Origin: Athalassotoga sp049965695 | Lineage (GTDB): Bacteria > Thermotogota > Thermotogae > Mesoaciditogales > Mesoaciditogaceae | Direction: 5' to 3' | NCBI RefSeq assembly: GCF_049965695.1 | Contig: NZ_JBMFWB010000017.1 | Coordinates: 1 to 39,496, forward strand | Length of the DNA: 39,496 nucleotides | In this document: positions 14,663-22,787 of the stretch, one piece after another | Layout: each line of letters opens with the position of its first letter | How positions within the stretch are numbered: position 1 is the first letter of the stretch | The notes under the pieces: model-generated | What the model was told of the DNA's origin: nothing | Seen by the model: only the letters and a program-made list of their open reading frames with translations | Database searches by the model: none | Made by a program: the position numbers and the translations under genes

Positions 14663-16264
14663 TCAATTTCCAAGATCGTAAGGTTTAGTCCAGTCAATCT
14701 TCGAGAGCAATTTGAAAGTCACAATGGCCATGACGATTTCGGCCAAAACCGGCGCTGCGAAGAACACAAAAAATCCCAAGACAGGATTTAAAAAAGATAA
14801 AATTTGATTCTGCCCAATGTAAATACCTTCCAAATCGGCAAAAGTTGCCCCTAAAAAGCCCATTCCCATGCTGACTAACGTACCGGTGGTGTTAAGCGGA
14901 CGTCTTATGCCCCCTATTGAATTTGGCCATTTGATCGTGGCATACACTCCAAAAAAAGAAAGTGTCAGGAGGATGGGTATAGAAAATAACACCGTTACAA
15001 TCGGAAAGAGCACATTACCGAATATCGCCGATAAAATAGAAAATGTCACGATCATGACGATTGCAAAGGCAGAAGTTATGACAAAGGCTTTGCTCCAAAG
15101 CGGTGTTCTTTTACCAATAGGAAGTGTGTTGACGAAATCGCCAACCTTTATCTCTATCGAAACAAGGCTTGCTGTTGCGATTACCGTGTACATGGATGAT
15201 AAAAAAACAGATACAACAGGTATCATGATATCGCGAGTCGTGGCATTTGTTCCTTTACCCAAAGCACCTACTCCAACTAAAATCAAAGGAAAAATGGCAG
15301 GATATATGAGTAAAAAAAGAATGGAAGGTTCTCTTCTCATGAGTTTCTCGTCTTTTGAGATAAAAGCGATAACCGGCCTTCTTATCCTGTATTTTTTCCT
15401 GTGAATGGTGCGCTTGCTGGCACTTGTCATCTTTGAAAATCCCGTGAGTATGCCGTTTGAGGCTACAAGATAGGCAATAGCGCTCAAGGCTATACTCGTA
15501 CCAATCACAAGTAAAATGCCACTCCATTGCATCTTCAAAGCATTCAGAAACCATGTCGAGGGGAGATATGGGGCGTTGACCGTGTTGATGTAATTTGAAA
15601 ATGCCATTTCAACGTTTCCGGCATTTGAATTCAAAGATCCAACCATGCTCATGAGAATTATCACGAAAACGTAAACGATCAAAGATGTTAAAATCATAAA
15701 TCTTTGTGTACCTGATTTCGAAGCAAATTTGGAAATGCCGAGTGCTATTAAAGAAGATATCGCCGTTAAAATTAGAAAGTAAAATATGTACATCACAAAC
15801 ATGAAGATGATCTCATACCATGGCATATTCACGGAATTGGCGTATGCCGCTAAAACAGGTATGACAAAAAGGGCGGGAAATCCACCCTGAATCATCGTTT
15901 CTATTGCTTTTGAAGAAAAAATTGTCGATTGCGAAATTGGCAAAGAAAGCAAAAAATCAACATCATCGCTCATAAAGACGTTAAGTGCGACGGCAGGCGT
16001 ATCGGTCACCAACACGAGTACCAAAATGCCTATCATCGATATTTCGACAAAAAGATCGGCCAGGCTTACGCCACCAAAGACGATCGTTGAGTAAGTTTTA
16101 AAAGTTTCGACAAACAGAAAATAGGCTGGAATCCCTATTGCCGCAAAAACTCCCGCAAGGATCAACACGTAAGCAAAGAGAGGCATTCCGCGTCTTCCGC
16201 GCCTTTTTGGGATATTTGACCACATCTTCAACTTGTATTTGAGAAGAAGACCGAGTTGATTCAT
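14663..16264 (-). CDS. ABC exporter permease (membrane subunit)
   Basis: 533 aa, highly hydrophobic, with about 12 predicted transmembrane segments in two halves separated by a basic cytoplasmic loop near 285-305 (SASKRTIHRKKYRIRR). An elongated N-terminal basic stretch (KIPKRRGRRG-like) precedes TM1. It pairs with the ATPase encoded upstream, whose gene overlaps this one by 4 nt. The architecture resembles ABC-2-type exporters of the YthQ class. Substrate unknown; no binding protein is encoded nearby, which supports export. Confidence 0.8.
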   Translation of the reverse strand: MNQLGLLLKYKLKMWSNIPKRRGRRGMPLFAYVLILAGVFAAIGIPAYFLFVETFKTYSTIVFGGVSLADLFVEISMIGILVLVLVTDTPAVALNVFMSDDVDFLLSLPISQSTIFSSKAIETMIQGGFPALFVIPVLAAYANSVNMPWYEIIFMFVMYIFYFLILTAISSLIALGISKFASKSGTQRFMILTSLIVYVFVIILMSMVGSLNSNAGNVEMAFSNYINTVNAPYLPSTWFLNALKMQWSGILLVIGTSIALSAIAYLVASNGILTGFSKMTSASKRTIHRKKYRIRRPVIAFISKDEKLMRREPSILFLLIYPAIFPLILVGVGALGKGTNATTRDIMIPVVSVFLSSMYTVIATASLVSIEIKVGDFVNTLPIGKRTPLWSKAFVITSAFAIVMIVTFSILSAIFGNVLFPIVTVLFSIPILLTLSFFGVYATIKWPNSIGGIRRPLNTTGTLVSMGMGFLGATFADLEGIYIGQNQILSFLNPVLGFFVFFAAPVLAEIVMAIVTFKLLSKIDWTKPYDLGN

Positions 16265-17019
16265 AGATTCTCTATTATCTCCTTAACATCCTCTTCATTA
16301 GATCCTGTGAGATTTAAAAAGATATCTTCGAGAGATTGCTTTCCGGATTCACTTCTTAATTCCGTAAGAGTCCCTTCGGCTATGATATTTCCGGCGTTTA
16401 TTATGCCGATCCTGTCACACATCTTTTCTGCAATTTCGAGCACATGAGTCGTCATGAAAATGGCAGATCCTTCGTCTGCGTATTTTCTCAGCAACATCTT
16501 GAGTATTTTGGCACTTTTGGCATCAAGTCCAACTGTCGCCTCATCCAAAAATATGACCCTTGGTTTTCTCATGAGCACCGAGGTAAGTACAAGTTTCTGC
16601 TTCATTCCATGTGAATAATCTCCTATGAACTTTTCTAAAAAATTTATCTCAAAAGCATCGCACAGTTCAGAGATCATGTGCATCATTTCAACTTTTTCCA
16701 TCGAAAAGATGGATCCCACGAATTCGAGAAATTCCTGGCCTGTCATGTTCTCGTACAGTTTCGGCTCGTCAGGTACCACGCCTATCTGAGATTTTACCTT
16801 TATCGGATGTGTTTCAAGATCGAGATCGCATATCTCTACCTTCCCGGAAGTTGGGACCAAAACGCCCGTGATCATTCTCATAGTGGTGGTTTTGCCGGCT
16901 CCATTCGGACCCAAAAAGCCATAAATTTCTCCTGCGTTTATCTTAAAACTTATCGATTTAACGGCCGTTATTTTCCCAAAATCCTTTCTCAGATTTGAAA
17001 CTCTTACAAGTTCACTCAT
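16261..17019 (-). CDS. ABC transporter ATP-binding subunit
   Basis: 252 aa. Walker A GPNGAGKTT (37-45), signature YSHGMKQ (135-141), Walker B VIFLDE (155-160) and switch His192. The signature with His in place of Ser/Gly-Gly and the VGLD D-loop are typical of ABC-2 exporter ATPases (CcmA-like). It drives the 533-aa permease encoded immediately downstream and overlaps both neighbours by 4 nt. Confidence 0.95.
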   Translation of the reverse strand: MSELVRVSNLRKDFGKITAVKSISFKINAGEIYGFLGPNGAGKTTTMRMITGVLVPTSGKVEICDLDLETHPIKVKSQIGVVPDEPKLYENMTGQEFLEFVGSIFSMEKVEMMHMISELCDAFEINFLEKFIGDYSHGMKQKLVLTSVLMRKPRVIFLDEATVGLDAKSAKILKMLLRKYADEGSAIFMTTHVLEIAEKMCDRIGIINAGNIIAEGTLTELRSESGKQSLEDIFLNLTGSNEEDVKEIIENL

Positions 17020-17489
17020 GCTTCTCCTTTTATCTCCAAAAGTTTTTTAACATGACCGAGTTCTTCATGTATTATCTTTCTAAGAATATCCCTTACCTTT
17101 TCGGTTTTAGAAACATCGAGTATTTCATTGTAGAAAATAATCGTTTCTTTTTCTATGGAAAGAGCAAAATCCGCTATATCGTTGATGTTCATGTACTTCG
17201 ACTTTGATACCATTTCATTGTATGATGGAAAAATCACACCGTTGACTATACTTTCAAGGTAAGGCTTGGCATCCGACCATAATTGCGGATCTACATCATC
17301 AACTATATCTTTTGATATCCTCTCAAAATCTTTCGCGTGTTGTGCTTCTTGAGATTGCAAATAAGAAAAAAGTTCTTTCTTTCCGGGATTTTCAAGATTT
17401 TTCGCAAGATATCCGTAAAATTTCTCACCATCCCTTTCTATTTTGATGGCCATTTCAAGAATTTCATTTGGAGCATACTTGTCATTCAT
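17016..17489 (-). CDS. Rubrerythrin-like ferritin-family di-iron protein
   Basis: 157 aa from the ATG at 17489 with SD AGGAGG. Earlier in-frame starts run into repeat DNA and are rejected. A four-helix bundle carries the complete di-iron ligand set: Glu18, Glu48-x-x-His51, Glu113, and Glu143-x-x-His146. There is no C-terminal rubredoxin domain, so this is the short erythrin-like form. Likely roles are peroxide reduction or iron handling, possibly with the rubredoxin encoded at 11637-11810. It heads the operon containing the ABC exporter, rpiB, HAD phosphatase and htrA. No clear promoter was found, because upstream DNA is replaced by repeat A. Confidence 0.9.
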   Translation of the reverse strand: MNDKYAPNEILEMAIKIERDGEKFYGYLAKNLENPGKKELFSYLQSQEAQHAKDFERISKDIVDDVDPQLWSDAKPYLESIVNGVIFPSYNEMVSKSKYMNINDIADFALSIEKETIIFYNEILDVSKTEKVRDILRKIIHEELGHVKKLLEIKGEA

Positions 17490-17519
17490 TTTTAATCCTC
17501 CTTTGTCAGATATGTCAAA

Positions 17520-17785
17520 AATTTGCTTTCCATATGCCGCTTTTGTTCGTCGGCTCTCGCATTCGCCCTTCGGTGTCTGGTCCTCGCGTTGCAGCGGAGG
17601 CCACCTCGCGGCGTCATGCTCTCCGCCTCCGTCTGTCTTTTTCAACGCGTCACTCGTTACCGATTACGCATTACTTTTTTTCTACATGCCACCCGCTACG
17701 AGCCATGTGCTGTTTTACCGATCACTCGTCACTGTTTTTTTTTGCCATAGGCTATTGGCCATGTGCTGTTTACTTGTTACCAAAT
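17520..17785 (-). repeat. Interspersed mosaic repeat, copy A
   Basis: Noncoding block filling most of the 383-bp gap between the rubrerythrin-like gene and the secretin cluster. It holds the 85-bp unit (17543-17627) shared with copy B at 26676-26760 (81 of 85 identical by eye), then short words recurring in the other copies (CGCGT, GTTACCGAT, CATGTGCTG, CCATAGGCTATTGGCCAT). It is richer in GC than the flanking genes, with no conserved reading frame. Oriented like B and opposite to C and D. Confidence 0.85.
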
Positions 17786-17819
17786 ATATTGTACATCCTA
17801 TCAACTGCTTTTGCAAATC

Positions 17820-17846
17820 AAAAAAAGTGGCCGCTTTCACGGCCAC
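17820..17846 (-). terminator. Intrinsic terminator of the secretin cluster
   Basis: Minus strand: GTGGCCG, 6-nt loop, CGGCCAC (17827-17846), then seven T (17820-17826). It lies 26 bases beyond the stop of the last gene of the cluster. Confidence 0.88.
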
Positions 17847-17872
17847 AGTGGGGGTAGAGAAAGACGAACTTC

Positions 17873-19258
17873 TCACCAACTTAGGGTTATACCTCCTCCA
17901 AAGGTATAACCGTTTGCCCACAAAAGTTTTGCCTGAATCCATTCGTAGTTCAGGCCTATCTCTATGTAAGGTCCGGCAGTTTGCAATTCCCCCCTTATCC
18001 CACCGAACACCTCTATGTTCCAAAGATCCATTCCCACGCCAGCAGAGATCTTAACGGGATTTATTCTGCTCAAAGTCATTTCGTCCCAAAGTTCTCCTCT
18101 TAGCATTAAAAATCCAATCGAGGTTGTATCTTTGATTCCGAATTTCACCATTGGAATCAGATTTTCAAGGCCTAAAATTACCTTGCCGTACATCTGATCT
18201 ATCAGATTACCCTCCATTCCCACAAAAATTCCCGTCGTCGCTTGCAAAGTCTGGTAGGTGTAAGCCTCTCCGATTATCGACAGTTCTGTCGATCCATAAC
18301 TTATGCTTCCGAGTATTTTGGAACTCGTCTGATCGTAAAAGAGATCCAGCCCAAGTTTGTTTTGCGCTTTTTGACTTTCAAAGGCAAAATCCGATCTTAT
18401 GTTGTCGGCAAAGCCCATGAAAACAAGGAAATTCTTTCCTCCACTCTGGGCACTTGCCACCGCACGGCTTTTTTGATCGCCTAAAGAAACCTGAATTACA
18501 TTAACGCCAGTTATCAAAGAGACGTTTACCGTATTTTGTTTTGATTTGACGTTCATCGCAAATTTCGGATCTGCCAAATTCACCGTCCCTTCTCCGATTG
18601 CCTGAATTGTGATGTTGCCGAATATATCGTTCTTACCATTTATCTTCATTATCTCTCTGAAAATCTCAAAGGAAGCGCCGGAAAATGTTAAAATTCCCGA
18701 CTTGTTTATCTGCTCTATCTGTCTGAATCTTTGATACTCATCGGAATTCATCTCATGGATTTCGTAATAGAAAAATCTGTTTTCATTCGGAACATCTATC
18801 TGAGAAATCATATTTGCTATCTCATTCTTTGTCTGATCATCGGCATCTATGAGTAAAATATTCGAATTGGGCGAGTAAAGTACGTATTTCGAAAGTACTC
18901 CCAAAAGGTCGTAAGCGACTTTGGCGCTAACGTATTTCAAAAAGACCATGGATGGTTTGTAAATCGTTGAACGAATCTTGTCTGGTGAATTCATGCTTCC
19001 CACAAGATATACATTTCCGACCTTTGCAAAGGCGTAATTGGTGGACATGAGCACTTTTTGCAAGGCATCTTCAAAGTTTGAAGACTGAAAGGTCATATCG
19101 ACCGTGCCTGTCACATCATCCGCAAGTATGACCTGAGTGTTGTAAGTTCTCGCTATGTCATTTATCGCGTTTCTTAGATCGGCACCCGAAAAGGAGAAAT
19201 CAATTCCAAAGGCAACCGTCGAGATGAGAATTATCGCTAACCATAACAATCTTTTCAT
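17873..19258 (-). CDS. Exported protein with secretin-type N-domains and a predicted outer-membrane barrel
   Basis: 461 aa from the ATG at 19258, served by SD AGGTGAG; a GTG three codons earlier is possible. The signal peptide ends about residue 18. Residues 20-90 form an STN-like domain (DLRNAINDIARTYNTQVILADDV) and about 95-180 an N1-like domain, both parallel in order to those of the adjacent secretin. The remaining 280 residues lack the secretin signature. Instead they show alternating polar/hydrophobic strands with Gly and aromatic residues, ending in GGGITLSW with a terminal Trp, as in outer-membrane beta-barrels. It is the last gene of the cluster. Possibly an alternative pore or a scaffold for the secretin. 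Function unknown. Confidence 0.7.
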   Translation of the reverse strand: MKRLLWLAIILISTVAFGIDFSFSGADLRNAINDIARTYNTQVILADDVTGTVDMTFQSSNFEDALQKVLMSTNYAFAKVGNVYLVGSMNSPDKIRSTIYKPSMVFLKYVSAKVAYDLLGVLSKYVLYSPNSNILLIDADDQTKNEIANMISQIDVPNENRFFYYEIHEMNSDEYQRFRQIEQINKSGILTFSGASFEIFREIMKINGKNDIFGNITIQAIGEGTVNLADPKFAMNVKSKQNTVNVSLITGVNVIQVSLGDQKSRAVASAQSGGKNFLVFMGFADNIRSDFAFESQKAQNKLGLDLFYDQTSSKILGSISYGSTELSIIGEAYTYQTLQATTGIFVGMEGNLIDQMYGKVILGLENLIPMVKFGIKDTTSIGFLMLRGELWDEMTLSRINPVKISAGVGMDLWNIEVFGGIRGELQTAGPYIEIGLNYEWIQAKLLWANGYTFGGGITLSW

Positions 19259-19259
19259 C

Positions 19260-20390
19260 TTACTCACCTGCCCTTACCGCGACAAAGAGGATCACACGCT
19301 TGAGGACATCTTTGTAATCCAACTGGGTAAAAAGTTTTCCGATTATCGGTATGTCTCCAAGCACGGGTATCTTCGATTCAACGGATGAAATAGATGTAAA
19401 ACTCATCGCCGCAACGGATATTCTCCCTCCGACGGGAATTGCTATGGACGTTTGAATGCCCTGCTGAACGGCGGCGGGAATATCCTGACCTACATCTTCA
19501 GATGAATAAAGCGCTTCCAAAACATCAAGCACAACTTTGTCGCCCATTATGGTCGGTGTTATCGTCGTCTCGATTCCTATCGGGATCTCTTTGTAATAAG
19601 TATTCCCGTTAAGCACGTACTGGTAAGATCTTATCGTTTTGGAAAAGATCTTGGACTGCACTCCGTTAATAGCCCTTACATTTGATTGAGAGAGCAGTTT
19701 GAGATCCTCACTTGATTTGTTTAGATTGAAACTGCCCGAGAAAAGTCCGAGAGGCGTTAAAATGTTTGCAGTGAACCATTCGTTGGATATCGAAAAGTAA
19801 CTTGCCGTACCCGTTGATGTTGAGTTGTATCCCCAGTTTCTTTCCCATTTTCTAAATGTATTCTCGTCCGTTTCGACGACGGTTATCTCAAGTTCCACTT
19901 CCCTTTTCGGAATATCTAAAGTCTTTATCAAAGAAATTATCTTATCTGACATGTCATTTGGGGCGGTTACCGTCAGGACATAAGGATCGCCCGATGTGTT
20001 GACGTACTTTCTCATATAGACAGGAAGCAGAGATACTATATCGGATGCTTTGTAATTTACGCTTTTGTACTTTGTGGTCGTTGAAAAGTACATGAATTTA
20101 TCGCTCGACGGTGTTGCCAAAGAGACAAAGTAGACTCCGTTTATCTTTGTCCACGAATATCCGCCGGCCAAAAGCAAAAGGTCGAGTGCCTGATCGATGG
20201 TTACGTTTTTTAGATCAATAGTCACGTATCCTCCAACGGAATCATCCGCTATTATGGTCTCACCCGTATCGTAAGAGATCTGGCTTAGCGCCTGTCTGAG
20301 ATCCATTTCGAAAAAGGATTCACTTACCAGTTTTCCAAAAACGGAAATTGCGATTATCAAAAAAATAGACAAAATGATGATCTTTTTCAT
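19260..20390 (-). CDS. Short secretin (GspD/PilQ superfamily outer-membrane channel)
   Basis: 376 aa with a signal peptide (1-19). STN domain (about 22-95: LRQALSQISYDTGETIIADDSV), N1-type domain (about 105-175), and secretin domain ending in KIPVLGDIPIIGKLF (340-354), the most conserved secretin motif. It is shorter than GspD or PilQ (usually above 600 aa), with only two N-domains and no AMIN domain. Secretins form multimeric channels for pilins, toxins or phage. No PilB/GspE ATPase, PilC or prepilin peptidase is encoded in the window. The start overlaps the upstream gene by 4 nt (ATGA), so the channel is translated together with the Ig-like protein. Confidence 0.88.
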   Translation of the reverse strand: MKKIIILSIFLIIAISVFGKLVSESFFEMDLRQALSQISYDTGETIIADDSVGGYVTIDLKNVTIDQALDLLLLAGGYSWTKINGVYFVSLATPSSDKFMYFSTTTKYKSVNYKASDIVSLLPVYMRKYVNTSGDPYVLTVTAPNDMSDKIISLIKTLDIPKREVELEITVVETDENTFRKWERNWGYNSTSTGTASYFSISNEWFTANILTPLGLFSGSFNLNKSSEDLKLLSQSNVRAINGVQSKIFSKTIRSYQYVLNGNTYYKEIPIGIETTITPTIMGDKVVLDVLEALYSSEDVGQDIPAAVQQGIQTSIAIPVGGRISVAAMSFTSISSVESKIPVLGDIPIIGKLFTQLDYKDVLKRVILFVAVRAGE

Positions 20391-22012
20391 GATTGAACAC
20401 TTCCCATCCTGACAAGATCATCCTGCGTTATCTCAAATGTGATCTCGGTCTTTATCTGTTGATTTGAATTCTTGTCACCTTTGTACGTGATCATCATCGG
20501 AACATGGTATTCGCCGGTTTTGACTATTTTGTAATTTCCTATCGGAATATCCACATATCTTTCGACAGATGGGAAGATCGAAAATCCCGATTCCGAAAGA
20601 TACTGTGCCTGAAGGGTAAGATAATTCATCTGCGGATCTACTATGTCGTAGATTATGTTGAAATTCGTAAAGGTATTTCCGGTATTTTTTATCCACACCC
20701 TCAAAAACGCCTTATCCGTTGGCGTTGAAGGCATTATCTTCTCTACATTCGTTATTTCAAAGTTGTATCGTGTCGTTCCCGTTATTCTCATCATAACGGG
20801 AATATAAAAGGTAGAAAGGTTCGAAGAATTTTCAACCGATGTTTTTATCCTTAACGCAAATGCGTAAAGACCCGTAGCATCCTGCGGTACCTTGTACGAG
20901 AACGGAATGACTCTTTTTTGGTCCTCTCTTAGGGTAAAGTTATCGGGATACAATTTAACGTCATCGACTTGAGATCCAAAAATCCAGTAGCCATTTTCGT
21001 CCATTGAAAGCGTAACTGTGTCAACTGTGGCGGATATCGTCGAAAATTCTCTGTTTGAAAGTTCAAACTTTCCCATTTGATTTGTTCCGGCCTTAACATC
21101 GCCCGTTATTTCAGAAGGAGAAAGCAAGACATTGACATCTAAAGGTTTAGATGCAGATGTAGACTCTATCATCGAAAAAGTCTCCTCTTTGTGGCTTAAG
21201 AATCTTTCTCCCGATTTTAAATTTATCTTGACCGTGTACTCACCGGCCGGCAAAGACCTATCGTAAAGCGCGTACATCTCTCTTTCTATTTGAGGCATGA
21301 CAAGATCGGTGTGATCCATCGTGAGATCTCCTCTGCCCCAGACTTTGTTGTTGGAAGAGACGATAAGATAATCGCCCGTCGGCCTAAATGAGGTATCGCC
21401 TGAATTTTTGACGATTGCACTTATTCTCAGGCCTCTTTGCGTTGAAGTTGCAATTGCGTCTAAATTCACTATTTCTATCCCCTCAAGTGCCAATTTTGAA
21501 TTCGCAGGCCTTCCTTTGACCGTAACGTGGACTATGCTTCCGAACCTAAAGCGCCTTTCTATCGAAATTCCGGTACCCGTTGCATTTGAAGATGTGGGTG
21601 TGTTCTCCTTTGGTATGAAATTTGCCCACACCATGGCGTAATAATCACCGCCATACCTCACAGATCGCGGGACTTCGATGCTAATCTGAATTTTGGACGT
21701 TTGCAATGCGCGAACGTTAAGATTGATTTCGTTGTTTGGAAATTTTATCCAGTTTGCACAGGAGAAAGTGTAAGTAGAATCTTTCGTAAGATATATGTAG
21801 GCACCATTTTTGTCAAGCGTGAATGTACCGATCTCAAGTTGATAATTCACATCTGCAAGCGTGCCGTTGACAAGGTTTAATTCAAAGGTTTGAATGTCTC
21901 CGGGGTACATCTCGACTTCTGTCTTAAGCGGACTTAAACCAAGATTGTAGGTAACAGAAAAAGCGCTTATCGCAATGCAGATTAAGATTGCAAATATCGA
22001 TAACTTTTTCAT
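20387..22012 (-). CDS. Large exported Ig-like protein, chaperone- or adhesin-like
   Basis: 541 aa with a signal peptide (1-19). The N-terminal part (20-145) follows the pattern LSPLKTEVEMYPGDIQTFELNLVN, then ANWIKFP and SIEVPRSVRYGGDYYAMVW. This is the order seen in PapD-like periplasmic chaperone and DUF916-type Ig domains. At least two further Ig-like modules follow (about 170-290 and 300-410), with FPSVERYVDIP and YHVPMMITYKGD in a last one. No cysteine pairing or membrane anchor is evident. It sits between the two small exported proteins and the secretin, with a 4-nt overlap to the latter. It may escort or bind the small proteins; that role is inferred. Confidence 0.65.
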   Translation of the reverse strand: MKKLSIFAILICIAISAFSVTYNLGLSPLKTEVEMYPGDIQTFELNLVNGTLADVNYQLEIGTFTLDKNGAYIYLTKDSTYTFSCANWIKFPNNEINLNVRALQTSKIQISIEVPRSVRYGGDYYAMVWANFIPKENTPTSSNATGTGISIERRFRFGSIVHVTVKGRPANSKLALEGIEIVNLDAIATSTQRGLRISAIVKNSGDTSFRPTGDYLIVSSNNKVWGRGDLTMDHTDLVMPQIEREMYALYDRSLPAGEYTVKINLKSGERFLSHKEETFSMIESTSASKPLDVNVLLSPSEITGDVKAGTNQMGKFELSNREFSTISATVDTVTLSMDENGYWIFGSQVDDVKLYPDNFTLREDQKRVIPFSYKVPQDATGLYAFALRIKTSVENSSNLSTFYIPVMMRITGTTRYNFEITNVEKIMPSTPTDKAFLRVWIKNTGNTFTNFNIIYDIVDPQMNYLTLQAQYLSESGFSIFPSVERYVDIPIGNYKIVKTGEYHVPMMITYKGDKNSNQQIKTEITFEITQDDLVRMGSVQS

Positions 22013-22049
22013 CCTTCTCTCACCCCTTTCGTTTCTTTAAAACTCTATT

Positions 22050-22095
22050 TGCCATTCGTCATTTTCAATTTTTCATTTTCAATTGTCAATTCTTT
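22050..22095. repeat. AT-rich short repeats between two cluster genes
   Basis: Units TTTTCAATT and TTTCATTTTCAATTGTCAATT recur imperfectly over about 45 bp, next to ATTTGCCATTCGTCA, which resembles words of the mosaic repeat. It fills most of the 94-bp gap before the Ig-like gene. Confidence 0.5.
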
Positions 22096-22106
22096 TCTCT
22101 GTCATT

Positions 22107-22730
22107 TCATGGATCCGACTGTATGTAAATGTCAAGATAGGTCACATACTCACCCTTTGGAGTCGCTTTGTCAACGCGAAAACCAAGCCATCCGTAAAAG
22201 ATATGTGATCCTTGCGAGACCGTTATTTTCTGAGATTGATTACCGATATTGTCGTTTATCCATTTCATGTCATACCAGAAGTTGTTGTTCGAATTGTTTG
22301 CTGGAAGTCCGTAAGATGGGGCCGATGGATCGTCTATTTTGTATCCAATCCATGCCGGAACGATTCCGCCTAACCACCCACCGGTGCGAAAATACGTGTA
22401 AACTCCGCCATTAGTTTCAACTTGCACGGTCAATCCCGTTGTGTAATCCCCCGGCATGTTGACGTGGATGTAATAGTTAAGATATTGAATCGAGACGAAG
22501 ATCCACTGGCTTATTTCGGTGCTTAGATATATTTTTGGCAAAGTATATGAATTATCCAAGGTTATATATCCATTTGTATTCCATGGATTAGAACCTTGAG
22601 CGTATGCTATGTTTGAATTTGTCTCTTCGACCCATGCGTTGTTTGTGCGCCTGTATATCGACAGACTTTGAGAAATAACAACGGACGTCAAAATTGTAAG
22701 GATTAAAATCGTCAAAATCTCTTTTCTCAT
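22107..22730 (-). CDS. Exported protein, paralogue of the 239-aa protein encoded upstream
   Basis: 207 aa from the ATG at 22730, with AAGGGG 9 nt ahead; another ATG three codons upstream (22739) has no usable spacing. Signal peptide about 1-22. The mature part matches its neighbour in order and spacing: QWIFVSIQYLNYYIHV, PGDYT, TNGGVYTYFRTGG, PAWIGYK, NNFWYDM, SQKIT, FYGWLGFRV and the C-terminal YLDIYIQSDP. It is predicted all-beta and rich in Asn, Tyr and Trp, with no cysteines. No family recognised. A secreted or surface structural protein is likely from the signal peptide and adjacency to a secretin. Confidence 0.75.
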   Translation of the reverse strand: MRKEILTILILTILTSVVISQSLSIYRRTNNAWVEETNSNIAYAQGSNPWNTNGYITLDNSYTLPKIYLSTEISQWIFVSIQYLNYYIHVNMPGDYTTGLTVQVETNGGVYTYFRTGGWLGGIVPAWIGYKIDDPSAPSYGLPANNSNNNFWYDMKWINDNIGNQSQKITVSQGSHIFYGWLGFRVDKATPKGEYVTYLDIYIQSDP

Positions 22731-22751
22731 ATCCCCCATCCCCTTTTCAAA

Positions 22752-22771
22752 GAGGCCCCCGAAGGGGCCTC
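22752..22771 (-). terminator. Stable UUCG hairpin between the paralogues (attenuator or terminator)
   Basis: Minus strand: GAGGCCCC-TTCG-GGGGCCTC, an 8-bp GC-rich stem with a UUCG tetraloop, followed only by TTTGAAAA. The weak T tract suggests partial termination or protection of the 3' end of the upstream mRNA, favouring the first paralogue over downstream genes. Confidence 0.7.
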
Positions 22772-22787
22772 GAAAGAGATTCAGATG

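Noticed and set aside
17490..17645. N-terminal extension of the rubrerythrin-like protein to 209 residues
   Set aside because: The added residues are translated repeat A; the ATG at 17489 is preceded by AGGAGG.
17443..18054. Long plus-strand open frame (about 203 codons) across repeat A and the cluster end
   Set aside because: It crosses the start of the rubrerythrin-like gene, repeat DNA, a terminator and the end of the barrel gene on the other strand. It has no ribosome binding site, and its protein changes character abruptly.
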